Shown here in pieces: positions 35,531 to 44,544 of a stretch of DNA of 64,000 nucleotides; the stretch's first letter is position 1, and every line of letters starts with the position of its first letter. The stretch spans positions 1,302,001-1,366,000 of the forward strand of contig NZ_BLRH01000060.1 in the NCBI RefSeq assembly GCF_025996515.1, read 5' to 3'. The notes below the pieces were generated by a model. It did no database searches. It was not told the DNA's origin and saw nothing but the letters and a program-made list of their open reading frames with translations. The translations under genes were made by a program, and so were the position numbers. This DNA comes from Rhizohabitans arisaemae. GTDB taxonomy: Bacteria > Actinomycetota > Actinomycetes > Streptosporangiales > Streptosporangiaceae.

Positions 35531-36066
35531 CAGATCTCCACCCCCAGAGCGTCGCGTAGTTTGGCCCTGGCCCGGCTGAGCCGGGAGGCCACGGTTCCGC
35601 CTGCGACCCCGAGTACCTCCGCGACCTGGAGGTAGCTGAGCCCGGCGTAGGCGATGAGCAGGACCACGTCGCGTTCCCCGCGCGACAGCCGTGCCAGCGC
35701 CCCTGCGAGCCGGCCGACTGTGATCCCCGCCGCCACCCGATCGACGACCCGCTGGTCGTGACCGCGCTCGACGTCGGGCTGCGCGGCCCGGGCGAGCGCC
35801 CGATAACGCCGTACCTCCGCCCGCCGATGGCGGCCGATCAGCTTGGTGGCGATGCCGTACAGCCAGGGCCGGACCTCTCCCCGGCCGGGGTCGAACCGGT
35901 GGCGCCGCCGGTAGGCGATGAGGAAGGTTTCCGCGGCGAGGTCCTCGGCGATGTCGAGGTCGAGCCGTCGCCCGATGTAGCGGCGGATCTCCGCGTAGTG
36001 CGAGTCGAAGACCGCGCCGAACCGCTCCGGATCGGTGAGTGCGGACTCGTCTGGAACAACAATCAT
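35530..36066 (-). CDS. RNA polymerase sigma-70 family (ECF-type) sigma factor
   Basis: The 178-aa protein has sigma region 2 (FGAVFDSHYAEIRRYIGRRL, EDLAAETFLIAYRRRHRFD) and region 4 (LSRGERDVVLLIAYAGLSYL, VAEVLGVAGGTVASRLSRAR). It would direct transcription of an unknown regulon, perhaps including its own operon. The partner membrane protein is coupled directly downstream. Confidence 0.92.
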   Translation of the reverse strand: MIVVPDESALTDPERFGAVFDSHYAEIRRYIGRRLDLDIAEDLAAETFLIAYRRRHRFDPGRGEVRPWLYGIATKLIGRHRRAEVRRYRALARAAQPDVERGHDQRVVDRVAAGITVGRLAGALARLSRGERDVVLLIAYAGLSYLQVAEVLGVAGGTVASRLSRARAKLRDALGVEI

Positions 36067-36131
36067 GGGTACGGGTCTCCCTGCCGGAAGAACATGACAC
36101 CCCTGATTGCCCGCTGCGGAGCTCTTCTTCC

Positions 36132-36842
36132 CTACTTCTTCGCGCGCTCTTGCCAGCTCGTCGAACGGGCCCGGAAGCGGACCGGGCGGGCTGCCCCGGG
36201 GCAGCCGATCCGGCGCAGGCACCGGTTGAAGGCGATCAGGGTCACCGCCGCCGCAGCGATCATGAGCACCCCGACGGCGGCGGTCCGGACCAGCAGGTAC
36301 ACCTCGATGGACTGGCTCAGCAGGAGCCAGAGGCTCACGACCGCGTTGCTCATCTGCACTGCGGCCCACAGCAGGGAGATTCTCGCGAAGTACCGCCGTA
36401 CCTGCGGATGCTCCACCAAGTCCTGCGAAAGCGGGACAAGATCGCAGGCTAGGCGCCCGGCGAGCGGCCTTCCCAGTGGAACGGAGGCGAGGAAGGCCAG
36501 GCTGACCAGGATTGTGCCGAGCGCGGGCTGGAGGAAGAAGATCACAATGCTGCCGGTCAACAGGGCGGCGAGCATCCGGGCGAGCACCGCCACCACGGCG
36601 AGCACCATGGTGCCGGGCACGGTGCGCTCGCGCAGCATGTACCAGCCCACGCTCCCGGACACCCAGCCGAGCGAGGCGAGCATCCCGCCAACCGCCCCGA
36701 ACGCAAAGAAGCCCGCATAGAAGGCAAGGACCGGCGCGATCATCCCCGCCACCACCCGGGGGCTCGCATGCCGAATGAGCGCACCGAGCCGCGGCATCGT
36801 GAACGTCGGAGGCTCGGTACGGACCAAGTCGGCTACGGGCAT
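36132..36842 (-). CDS. VC0807-like integral membrane protein
   Basis: The 236-aa protein has about six hydrophobic segments (VLAFYAGFFAFGAVGGMLAS, ALGTILVSLAFLASVPLGRP, SIEVYLLVRTAAVGVLMIAA) and a charged C-terminal tail. The arrangement fits the VC0807 family, whose function is unknown. It lies upstream of the sigma factor gene on the same strand with a 65-bp gap and may be transcribed with it. Confidence 0.75.
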   Translation of the reverse strand: MPVADLVRTEPPTFTMPRLGALIRHASPRVVAGMIAPVLAFYAGFFAFGAVGGMLASLGWVSGSVGWYMLRERTVPGTMVLAVVAVLARMLAALLTGSIVIFFLQPALGTILVSLAFLASVPLGRPLAGRLACDLVPLSQDLVEHPQVRRYFARISLLWAAVQMSNAVVSLWLLLSQSIEVYLLVRTAAVGVLMIAAAAVTLIAFNRCLRRIGCPGAARPVRFRARSTSWQERAKK

Positions 36843-36991
36843 GGGGCACCCTGTTCCGGTAAGCCTAGTGTGGCGTTTGGGTAAGCACTGCTCGTCAGCG
36901 CGTGACGAGCTTCACCGACCGTACGGGAAACCGGGCGCGTTCGATACGCAATCGTGCATTCTTCTCGCGTCTTCCCCGATATCCCGCACGC

Positions 36992-38275
36992 TCAGAGCCG
37001 ATCCCGGACATCAGGAGCGCGCCCAAGCCACACCGATGTCGTCCTGCCGTTGACCGCCTCGTCCAGCGACTCGCCACGAAGCCAGGCCCGGGAAGGCAGC
37101 GGATGCCCGAAGAGCCGAGCGGCGTTCCCGTAACTGATCCGGCCTACCTCGCCTCCGGGCAGCCTGCCCAGATCCCGGTTGACCACCCGCTGAATGTCCG
37201 GCCAGGTGGAATCCGCATGGGGATAGCCGCATTCAAGGAGGATGTTCTCCACACCGATCGCGCCGCGGAGGGCGTAGGCGGACTGGTCGTCCAGCGAGCT
37301 GAAGAAGAAGTTCCGGCGGAGGACCTCGCTCGGCTTCAGGTCACCCGTCCAGACGGCGGGCTCGTCCCCGGAGATCACCGGATGGTCCAGCACCCGGTCG
37401 GCTCGCTCGGCGAGCATCGGAACCCACCCGATGCCGCCCTCGACGATCAGGATCTTCAGATTGGGGAACCGGAGCGGGATGCCCGACCAGAGCCAGTCCA
37501 CGCAGGCGAAGAGCGCCGTCGTCGGCAGCAGCGTGGTAATCGCCTCGAAAGGCGTGTCGGGCGACGGAACGGGCGCCCAGGACGCCGACCCGGTGTGGAG
37601 ACAGACGACCGTCGACGTCTCCTCACAGGCGGCGAAGAACGGGTCCCAGTGGGACGTGTGGATCGACGGCAGCCTCAGGCGCGAGGGGAAGTCGGGGAAC
37701 GAGACCGCCTTGAAGCCCCGCTCCGCGTTGTTCCGGATCTCAGCCGCGGCGATCACCGGATCGCCGAGCCACGGCAACTGCAGCGCGATCATCCGCTCCG
37801 GATAGGTCCCGGCCCAGACCTCGACGTGCCAGTCGTTCCACGCCCGGAGCACCGCCAGACCCAGTTCGCGGTCGCGGGTCCGGGAGAAAACCGTCCCGGC
37901 GTACCCCGCGAGGGTGGTCGGAAAGCACAGCGAGGCCCATACGCCGGCTCGGTCCATGTCCTCGATCCGGGCCTCGATGTCGTAACAGCCTGGCCGCATC
38001 TGCTCGAATCGAACGGGCTCCATACTCCGGTGTTCTTTGGCACGCCCCGCCGCCACATCCATCCCGATCATGGGATAGGTGGCGCCTTCGTAGAGCCAGA
38101 CCTGATGACCCGCCTCGGTGTCTACGACCTTCGGAGCCGCGTCCATCATGTGCAGCGGCAGACGGCCGTCAAAGAGATCCTTGGGTTCGATCAAGTGATC
38201 GTCAGCGGAGATGAGGACATAGTCGCGCCGCCGGGGTTCGGGGTCCGGAAGCAGCGGAAAGTTCACGTCGGACAC
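36992..38275 (-). CDS. Amidohydrolase family 2 protein
   Basis: The 427-aa protein is a metal-dependent TIM-barrel hydrolase or decarboxylase: ISADDHLIEP (DxH-type site), FKAVSFPDFPSRL, VVCLHTGSA with a metal-ligand His, and LLECGYPHADSTWPD near the end with the catalytic Asp. Similar actinobacterial proteins act on aromatic or semialdehyde substrates (ACMSD-like); the real substrate is unknown. The GTG at 38275 has no strong ribosome-binding site, and another GTG lies nine bases downstream. Confidence 0.85.
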   Translation of the reverse strand: MSDVNFPLLPDPEPRRRDYVLISADDHLIEPKDLFDGRLPLHMMDAAPKVVDTEAGHQVWLYEGATYPMIGMDVAAGRAKEHRSMEPVRFEQMRPGCYDIEARIEDMDRAGVWASLCFPTTLAGYAGTVFSRTRDRELGLAVLRAWNDWHVEVWAGTYPERMIALQLPWLGDPVIAAAEIRNNAERGFKAVSFPDFPSRLRLPSIHTSHWDPFFAACEETSTVVCLHTGSASWAPVPSPDTPFEAITTLLPTTALFACVDWLWSGIPLRFPNLKILIVEGGIGWVPMLAERADRVLDHPVISGDEPAVWTGDLKPSEVLRRNFFFSSLDDQSAYALRGAIGVENILLECGYPHADSTWPDIQRVVNRDLGRLPGGEVGRISYGNAARLFGHPLPSRAWLRGESLDEAVNGRTTSVWLGRAPDVRDRL

Positions 38276-38459
38276 GTTATGCCGCAGGCGTGGCACCGAA
38301 CAAGTTGACGCACTTGTCCGACGCCGCTTAACCCGTTTGATATGTGAAATCACGCCTTCTACACCCACCCGAAAAGGTGGGTTTGTCACTCTCGCCCGAC
38401 TCGGCGCGCCGATGCCCCCGGCGACGCCGTACATCTGACGGCTCAGGCGGTTCGCCGGA

Positions 38460-39248
38460 CTAAACGCGGTCGGGCTGTGGTTCGGCCGGAGCGGAAGACC
38501 GGGCGGCCGCGGCCCGTACATCCTTGATCTCCCTGCGGATCAGGAAGACCCAGCCGACCACGGCGACACCGATGAAGATCCACCATTGCACGGCGTAGGC
38601 GAGGTTGAGCCCTCCGCCGCCGCCGAGGTCCGGGGCCGGCAGCGGCTCCGGTGCGGGTACGGCCGCCGGCCGCACCCGCGTGAGCTCCAGGTATCCGCCG
38701 TACGCCGGCGCCTTGGCCAGCTTGGGCACGTCGATGAGGAGAACCTGACCGGCCGGAAGCCCGGTCCGGTCCGCGATCCCGGTGCTCTCCGGCGTCTCGG
38801 TGGCCCTCAGCCGTCCGGTCACCTGAATCTGCCCCGGAGGCGGCGGGGGCACCTCGGGCCTGGCGTCGGCGGTCTTCGCCGCGGGGACCCAGCCGCGATT
38901 GATCAGCACCGTCTCGCCCTCCGCGGTGATCAGCGGGGTCACCACGTAGAAGCCGAGTTTTGAGTTCTGGTATCGGTGCCGGATCAGCCATTCGCCCGCC
39001 GGATCGTATCGGCCGCTCACCTCGACGTGCCGGCGGACCAGCTCGGCCGGGACCGGGGCGCCCACCGCGACGACGGACTTCAGCGGTACGGGCGGGGTCG
39101 CGAGGTTCTGTTCGGTCAGGTGGGAGAGGTCCGACCGGTCCTCGAACCGGCCGAACTGCCACTGCCCGAGCAGCACGAAGCCGGGAATCACCAGCAGCAC
39201 GACGAGGTGCAGTGCGAGCCATCGCGGGGCGAGCAGGAACCGATACAC
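38460..39248 (-). CDS. SURF1 family cytochrome oxidase assembly protein
   Basis: The 262-aa protein has the SURF1 layout: an N-terminal membrane helix (RWLALHLVVLLVIPGFVLLG), WQFGRFEDR directly after it, an external domain with VLINRGWVPA, and a C-terminal helix (QWWIFIGVAVVGWVFLIRRE). SURF1 assists heme insertion into cytochrome c oxidase. It starts at GTG and stands apart from oxidase genes, as is usual in actinomycetes. Confidence 0.92.
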   Translation of the reverse strand: MYRFLLAPRWLALHLVVLLVIPGFVLLGQWQFGRFEDRSDLSHLTEQNLATPPVPLKSVVAVGAPVPAELVRRHVEVSGRYDPAGEWLIRHRYQNSKLGFYVVTPLITAEGETVLINRGWVPAAKTADARPEVPPPPPGQIQVTGRLRATETPESTGIADRTGLPAGQVLLIDVPKLAKAPAYGGYLELTRVRPAAVPAPEPLPAPDLGGGGGLNLAYAVQWWIFIGVAVVGWVFLIRREIKDVRAAAARSSAPAEPQPDRV

Positions 39249-39340
39249 GGCTTCCAGACTAGGCAGTGACCCGGGCGGTCACGCCACCAGGCGCTCGGTC
39301 CCGGAGCCGAAGGCCGCCGCGCCCCGCGCCGTACCAGAAA

Positions 39341-39371
39341 ACGGGCCCGGAGGCGATCGCCTCAGGCCCGT
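39341..39371 (-). terminator. Rho-independent type terminator after the zinc-ribbon gene
   Basis: ACGGGCC at 39341-39347 pairs with GGCCCGT at 39365-39371, and AGGCGATCGCCT forms the inner stem. Read on the minus strand the stem is followed by TTTT. It lies about 35 bp after the stop of the gene at 39406. Confidence 0.75.
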
Positions 39372-39405
39372 CACTGGAGTTGTCCGGGAATCGGACTCAG
39401 GTGGA

Positions 39406-39681
39406 TCAGGTGGAGAAGAGCAGCCTGGCGAAGCTGCCGTGCTTCCGGTGGCCGTGGTACGGCTGGCCCCAGCCGGGCTGGCCGTAGCCGGGCGGAGGCG
39501 GAGCCTGGCCGTAGTGCTGCTGGGGAGCGGGCGGCGGCTGATGGACGTTGCTCTCCAGCCGGGTCAGGGTCTCCAGCTCGCCATAGTCCAAAAAGATACC
39601 GCGGCACATCTCGCACTGATCAATGTGTACACCATTGCGGTCATAAGTCCGCATGTTGCCGTGACACTTGGGGCACTGCAT
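39406..39681 (-). CDS. TFIIB-type zinc-ribbon protein
   Basis: The 91-aa protein begins MQCPKCHGNMRTYDRNGVHI followed by DQCEMCRGIF, giving a four-Cys zinc ribbon of the zf-TFIIB class. The second half is a Pro/Gly/Gln/Tyr-rich, low-complexity tail (PPPPGYGQPGWGQPYHG). GGGAGG precedes the ATG. The function of these small proteins is unknown. Confidence 0.88.
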   Translation of the reverse strand: MQCPKCHGNMRTYDRNGVHIDQCEMCRGIFLDYGELETLTRLESNVHQPPPAPQQHYGQAPPPPGYGQPGWGQPYHGHRKHGSFARLLFST

Positions 39682-39753
39682 GGGCTCAACGCCTCCCGAC
39701 TTACGAGGGAACCCCCCAGGGTCTTGATTCAGATACTAGCCACACGTTCTTCG

Positions 39754-40641
39754 TCAACGGAGGTGGTGGAGGCCGGAAATTCTCCGGCAGGCGTCGACGA
39801 AGAGCTCCTGGATCTCGTCGAGAGGTCTGTTATCCTCATGCGTTTTTGTGACGGCGAACGCCGCGAGCTGAACCGTCATCGCCTTGGCCGGGACGTCCAG
39901 CGCGGGCCAGGGGTCGCCGTCCGGGGGTATCGCGCAGCCCCCCGCCTCCCGGTAGGCGTCGAGGAATCGCGCCCAGACCTCCGGGGCGAGCAGTCCGGCG
40001 GCGTAGAAGGCGGCGGGTCTGGCCAGGTCCCATGCGGGGTCGCCCGTGCCCACGTCGTCGATGTCGATGAGGCGCCAGCCCGTACCGTCAAGGTGGACGA
40101 GCTGACCGAGGTGCCAGTCACCGTGCGCGAGCCGTCCCGCGACGGGGACCGGAGCCCGGTCTCTGGCCCAATCGGGCAGCCCGGCGTAGGCCGCGGTGAT
40201 CTCCTTCTCGGCGACGGCCCCCGGGGGAAGCCCGGCCACGGCCTGGGCGACCCGCACCGGCCCGCCCGAAACCGGAAGGCGGCCCACGGCCGGGAGCGGG
40301 GCGGTGTGCAACCGGGCGAGGAGGCGGGCCGCGTGCTCCCAGGGGGCCACGTCCGGATCGTCGGGGGAGACCGGCCGCCCGGCCGGCCAGATCGAGATCC
40401 ACCGGTCGCCCAGCCTGGTCAGCGCAAGCGGCTCGGCGAAGACGCCCCGCAGCGCCTCGTGCCGGACGATCGAGGCCTGTGCGGTCAGCACGTCGCCGTC
40501 GGTCTCGGCCCGATGCGCCTTGACCACCACTCTCCCGACGCGGATGACGACCGCGCCCGATCTGGTCGACAGGATCTCGGGGTCGCCGTCGGCGTCGGCG
40601 AAGCGGGTCATCGCGGTGACTAGCTCGGCGGTGGGGGTCAC
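39754..40641 (-). CDS. Aminoglycoside phosphotransferase-like (APH) protein
   Basis: The 295-aa protein has the kinase-like fold of APH proteins: VVIRVGRVVVKAHRAE with the ATP-contact Lys, the catalytic-loop motif LAHGDWHLGQLV, and the metal motif LIDIDDVGTGDPAWDLA. The substrate is unknown; many such chromosomal proteins do not act on aminoglycosides. TATAAT lies six bases upstream of the GTG start on the minus strand, so the transcript may be leaderless. It is divergent from pirin. Confidence 0.87.
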   Translation of the reverse strand: MTPTAELVTAMTRFADADGDPEILSTRSGAVVIRVGRVVVKAHRAETDGDVLTAQASIVRHEALRGVFAEPLALTRLGDRWISIWPAGRPVSPDDPDVAPWEHAARLLARLHTAPLPAVGRLPVSGGPVRVAQAVAGLPPGAVAEKEITAAYAGLPDWARDRAPVPVAGRLAHGDWHLGQLVHLDGTGWRLIDIDDVGTGDPAWDLARPAAFYAAGLLAPEVWARFLDAYREAGGCAIPPDGDPWPALDVPAKAMTVQLAAFAVTKTHEDNRPLDEIQELFVDACRRISGLHHLR

Positions 40642-40642
40642 C

Positions 40643-40666
40643 CGAGGATTATATGGATGATCCTCG
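40643..40666. promoter_or_regulatory. Operator-like palindrome over a leaderless promoter
   Basis: CGAGGAT at 40643-40649 and ATCCTCG at 40660-40666 form a perfect 7-bp inverted repeat with a 10-bp spacer. It overlaps TATAAT (minus strand, 40648-40653), which sits six bases before the GTG of the phosphotransferase gene. The site is placed to block or control this promoter and possibly that of pirin. Confidence 0.5.
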
Positions 40667-40730
40667 CGGAAATATTTGAAGTTTCAATAGAGTTGGACCG
40701 GGTAGCAACCACCGAGAAGGGGGAGATGAG

Positions 40731-41720
40731 ATGCCCGCCATCACCGCGAACACCCTGACCCTGCCGCGCCTGTCCCGGTTGCCGCAGGCCGAGACCGCCT
40801 GGCGCCCCGTCACCCGGATCGTCACCGCCCAGCGCCACCTGGAGGGCGAGGGCTTCCAGGTCCGCCGCCCCTTCCCGGGGACGGACCTGTCGCTCGCCGA
40901 CCCCTTCCTGCTCCTGGACCACATGGGGGCCGTGGAGTACGCGCCTGGCGAGGCCAAGGGCACGCCCTGGCACCCCCACCGCGGGTTCGAGACCGTGACG
41001 TACATCATCGACGGCGCCTTCGAGCATCAGGACACCACCGGAGGCGGCGGCCTCATCGGCGACGGGGCCACCCAGTGGATGACGGCAGGCGCCGGCATCC
41101 AGCACATCGAGCAGCCGCCCCCCGAGCTCGTCGCCAAGGGCGGCCTCTTCCACGGCGTGCAGCTCTGGGTCAACCTGCCCCGCAGCCAGAAGTGGGTGGA
41201 GCCCCGCTACCAGGACATCAAGGCACAGGACGTCTCCCTGGTGACGGACGCCGACGGCTCATCCCTGATCCGGATCATCGCCGGTGAGCTGGCCGGGCAT
41301 CAGGGGCCGGGGATCACCTACACCCCGATCACCTACCTGCACGCCACCGTCGCGCCCTCGGCGCAGCTCACCATGCCGTGGCCGCGGGACTTCAACGCCA
41401 TGGTCTACGTGCTCTCCGGCCGTGGATTCGCCGGACCCGACGGCCGCCCCCTCACCGAGGGACAGCTCGCCGTGTTCGGCGCCGGAGACGCGCTCACCCT
41501 GCGCGCGGCGGACACCCAGCCGTCCGCGTCCGCGAACGGCTGGGAGCTCCTGGTCCTCGGGGGCATGCCGATCCGGGAGCCGATCGCCCGTTACGGCCCG
41601 TTCGTCATGAACACCCGCCAGGAGATCATCCAGGCGTTCGAGGACTTCCAGGCCGGTCGGATGGGCGTGGTCCCCGCAACCCGGGTACCGCACCGCAGCC
41701 AGGCGGACGAGGTCGTCTGA
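40731..41720 (+). CDS. Pirin family protein
   Basis: The 329-aa protein is a bicupin of the pirin family: FPGTDLSLADPFLLLDHMG, then PWHPHRGFETVTYIIDGAFE with metal-ligand His residues, GDGATQWMTAGAGIQHIE, and a C-terminal cupin with VYVLSGRGFAG. Pirins are iron-binding proteins, and some act as quercetinases or regulators. AAGGGGGAG lies upstream of the ATG. Confidence 0.92.
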   Translation: MPAITANTLTLPRLSRLPQAETAWRPVTRIVTAQRHLEGEGFQVRRPFPGTDLSLADPFLLLDHMGAVEYAPGEAKGTPWHPHRGFETVTYIIDGAFEHQDTTGGGGLIGDGATQWMTAGAGIQHIEQPPPELVAKGGLFHGVQLWVNLPRSQKWVEPRYQDIKAQDVSLVTDADGSSLIRIIAGELAGHQGPGITYTPITYLHATVAPSAQLTMPWPRDFNAMVYVLSGRGFAGPDGRPLTEGQLAVFGAGDALTLRAADTQPSASANGWELLVLGGMPIREPIARYGPFVMNTRQEIIQAFEDFQAGRMGVVPATRVPHRSQADEVV

Positions 41721-41747
41721 CCACTACCGGGGGTCGTCCGCAGTGCT

Positions 41748-41990
41748 CCGGCCTTCAGGCCGGGGGTGAAGCGGACTCTCCCGCGTGGCGGGACGGGGAG
41801 GGGCCGATTCGCCCCGGGGCGGATCGGCGTTCGGCAGGGTGACCGCGTCAGGTACCGCCGGGCGGGCGGGAAGGCTCGAAAGCCTGCGGAGACCCGGTGG
41901 GACCACCTCGGTGGCGCGGGTCGGTGAAACAGGAAGCCGCAGAAGTGCCGCACCTGCGGCACAGGCTGAATCCCCGGCCTTCAGGCCAGG
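41748..41990 (+). mobile_element. Mini-element resembling an IS200/IS605 relic with omega-RNA-like scaffold
   Basis: Two copies of the hairpin CCGGCCTTCAGGCC (41748-41763 and around 41974-41988) bracket about 240 bp without a gene. The inner sequence includes GACCCGGTGGGACCACC and GGTGAAACAGGAAGCC shortly before the right hairpin. These resemble right ends and TnpB guide-RNA scaffolds of actinobacterial IS605 elements as I recall them. No tnpA or tnpB remains. The left hairpin also lies 27 bp after the pirin stop and could act as its terminator. Confidence 0.45.
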
Positions 41991-41997
41991 GAGCGCG

Positions 41998-42489
41998 TCA
42001 AGCGTCCCCGTCCATGAGCCGGACCAGCGCCTCCGACGGCTCAAGCGCCTTCAGCACCGGGGTCAGCATGGCGGTGAGCCGACGGAGGTCCTGCCTGGAC
42101 AGCAGATCGATGAAATGCCGGCGAACATCCTCGACATGGGTCCGCGCCGCCTTGTCGAGGATGTCCCGGCCCTGCCCGGTCAGCACGGCCCAGGTGCCCC
42201 GGCGGTCGTCCAGGCACGGCTCCCGCCGAATCATCCCGCGCTCCTCCATCCGCTTGACCTGATGGGAAAGGCGGCTCTGCGAGATGAGCGCCACCTCCGC
42301 CAGCTCGCTCATGCGGACCCGCGAGTCCGGTGCCGCCGCCAGGGCGACGAGCACGCCGTAGTCCTCAAGGGTCAGACCGTGCCCGCTCTTGAGGTGCACG
42401 CCGAGCGTCTTGCTCAGCAGATTGCCCGTGATGAGAAGGGAGAGCCAAGCCTGGCGCTCCTCGTCGTCGAGCCACCGGGTGCCGGTCAG
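41998..42489 (-). CDS. MarR-family regulator, probably starting at CTG
   Basis: The 163-aa reading gives a complete MarR protein: TRWLDDEERQAWLSLLITGN at the N-terminus, the winged helix VRMSELAEVALISQSRLSHQ with VKRMEERGMIRREP, and DDRRGTWAVLTGQGRDI. No ATG, GTG or TTG lies far enough upstream to include the conserved N-terminal helix. The CTG at 42489 overlaps the DUF1232 stop as CTGA and has GAGG at good spacing. A GTG at 42399 would remove the first 30 residues. Its partner DUF1232 gene is directly upstream. Confidence 0.8.
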   Translation of the reverse strand: MTGTRWLDDEERQAWLSLLITGNLLSKTLGVHLKSGHGLTLEDYGVLVALAAAPDSRVRMSELAEVALISQSRLSHQVKRMEERGMIRREPCLDDRRGTWAVLTGQGRDILDKAARTHVEDVRRHFIDLLSRQDLRRLTAMLTPVLKALEPSEALVRLMDGDA

Positions 42490-42842
42490 GGGACGACCTC
42501 GCCGGCGATCCGCGACTTCTCCCAGCGGACGAATCTGTCGCTCTCCCCCAGCGCCGAGCCCAGCAGCCAGACCAGCACACCGACGTCGTCGACGACCCCG
42601 ATCAACGGGAGCAGCTCCGGGAGGATGTCGATCGGCGACACGATGTAGACGACGCTCAGCGCCATCAGCCCCAGCTTGCCCTTGCCGAGCCCCCGGTAGT
42701 CCCCGCCCAGGGTCTGCCGGACCATCCGCGGCAGGGCGCGGATCCGAGCCGAAAGCGAGGCCGAACCCGGCCTCTTGGCGTCCCGGTAGAGACGCCAGGC
42801 GGCTCCGGCCGCGGCGGCCCGTCCTGTCTTACCCACGATCAA
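42486..42842 (-). CDS. DUF1232 (YkvA-type) membrane protein
   Basis: The 118-aa protein has the DUF1232 core: LGLMALSVVYIVSPIDILPE followed by LLPLIGVVDDVGVLVWLLGS. The family contains short membrane-associated proteins of unknown function. It is upstream of and coupled to the MarR gene by a four-base overlap, so the two probably form one unit. Confidence 0.88.
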   Translation of the reverse strand: MIVGKTGRAAAAGAAWRLYRDAKRPGSASLSARIRALPRMVRQTLGGDYRGLGKGKLGLMALSVVYIVSPIDILPELLPLIGVVDDVGVLVWLLGSALGESDRFVRWEKSRIAGEVVP

Positions 42843-42897
42843 CCTCCTTGCGGGACCTCTTACCGGACAAACGGCTGGGACCGCACGTCCGTTCCGG

Positions 42898-44310
42898 TCA
42901 GCCGGTGGATACCGTCCACGGGCTAGCCTCTTCTATCTGCGCGGCCACACGAACCAGTATGTCCTCCCTACCCGGAGCGGCGACGAGCTGGACACCCACC
43001 GGCACGCCGTCCGCCGTGCGACCCATCGGCAGGGAGATCGCCGGCTGCCCCGTCACGTTGAACGGCGCCGTGAACGCCATGGTCAGGTTGAGCCGTGACA
43101 TCAGCACCCGGAAGTCCGGGTCGGTGAGCCAGCCGAGCCGGTACGGGGCCGTGCCCAGGGTCGGGGTGAGCAGCAGATCCCGGGAGTCCCACCACTGGAT
43201 CACCCGTCCCCGGTACGCGTCCAGCCACCCCAGTCGGCCGACGTAGTCGACGGCCGTGCCCTTGCGCGCCGCGACGACCATCGCCTTGTTCATCGCCTCC
43301 AGCTCATCGAGATCGACGGCACCGCCGCGCAGCCGACCCAGCTGATCCACCCAGGCGGCGGTGTTGACGCTCACCACGGTGCCGAGGTGGTCGGGGAAGG
43401 ACGGATCCGCGAGCGACGCAGGCGAGGACTCCGCCACCTCGTGCCCGAGCGACTCAAGGAGTGAGGCCGCGCGCCGTACGGCCGCCGCGCCGTCCGGGTA
43501 TTCCGGAACGTCGTCCCTGAGGTGACCGGCGGTGAAACCGACGCGCAGCCGCCCCGGCGGCCGGCCCACCTCCTCGGCGAGCGGCCCCGGCAGCGGTGGA
43601 GCGGTGTACGGGTCGCCCGGCATCAGCCCGGACAGCAGGTCGAGGGTCGCCGCGGTGTCCCGAACGGTACGGGTGAGGACGCCCGATGCGCCAAGACCCG
43701 CCCAGGCCTCCCCGACACCCGGTCCCAAGCTGATCCGTCCGCGGCTCGGTTTGAGGCCGACGAGGCCGCACAGGCTCGCCGGGATGCGGATCGATCCGCC
43801 GCCGTCGTTCGCGGTGGCCATCGCCACCATCCCGGCCGCGACGGCCGCCGCCGACCCCCCACTCGACCCGCCCGGCGAGTAATCCCGGTGCCACGGGTTG
43901 CGGGTGGCGCCGTGCCGGGTCGGCTCCGTGGTCGACGAGGTCCCGAACTCCGGCACATTGGTCCGGCCGAGAATCACGAACCCGGCCCGCTTGAGCCGTG
44001 AGGTGGCGTACGCGTCCCAGGGGCAGACGAACCCCCGCAGGACCCGTGACCCCTCGGTGTACACATCGCCCTCACTCAACCAGCCCAGATCCTTGAGCAG
44101 GGTCGGCACCCCCGAGAACGGCCCATCTCCCGAGACCGCGGCGGCCTCCGCCAAAGCCCGGTCAAACCGCCGGTGGACCACCGCGTTGAACTCGGGGTCC
44201 AGTGCCTCGATTCGGGCGATCGACGCCTCGGTCAGCTCTCGGGGGGAGATCTTCCCGTCCCGGATCAGCTGTGCCTGGGCGGTCGCATCCAACTGAAGAA
44301 CGTCATCCAT
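42898..44310 (-). CDS. Amidase signature family enzyme
   Basis: The 470-aa protein has the amidase signature: catalytic Lys in VPTLLKDLG, the Gly/Ser-rich block [18 protein letters not shown] with the cis-Ser and nucleophilic Ser, and [20 protein letters not shown]. It hydrolyses an amide of unknown identity; linked gatB/gatC genes are absent, so it is not tRNA GatA. ATG at 44310 gives MDDVLQLDA as the N-terminus; an upstream ATG would add six residues. Confidence 0.92.
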   Translation of the reverse strand: MDDVLQLDATAQAQLIRDGKISPRELTEASIARIEALDPEFNAVVHRRFDRALAEAAAVSGDGPFSGVPTLLKDLGWLSEGDVYTEGSRVLRGFVCPWDAYATSRLKRAGFVILGRTNVPEFGTSSTTEPTRHGATRNPWHRDYSPGGSSGGSAAAVAAGMVAMATANDGGGSIRIPASLCGLVGLKPSRGRISLGPGVGEAWAGLGASGVLTRTVRDTAATLDLLSGLMPGDPYTAPPLPGPLAEEVGRPPGRLRVGFTAGHLRDDVPEYPDGAAAVRRAASLLESLGHEVAESSPASLADPSFPDHLGTVVSVNTAAWVDQLGRLRGGAVDLDELEAMNKAMVVAARKGTAVDYVGRLGWLDAYRGRVIQWWDSRDLLLTPTLGTAPYRLGWLTDPDFRVLMSRLNLTMAFTAPFNVTGQPAISLPMGRTADGVPVGVQLVAAPGREDILVRVAAQIEEASPWTVSTG

Positions 44311-44544
44311 GTGGTGATAATAGCCCATTTTAATTCTAGATTTTAATATTTCACCTTCTTTCAGACATGTGATACATATGTGTATATGTCACCATTTTGT
44401 GGCGACGCCCGGCAGGTGACAGGATTTAGGCAGACGGATTTCGCGCCCCTCTATTGATCACGGGCTGAGAATCGGTGGCATCATCTCCGCCGGAATGCGG
44501 GCGGCTTTCCCAACAATTACGGCTCGCTATGCAAAAATACTGGC

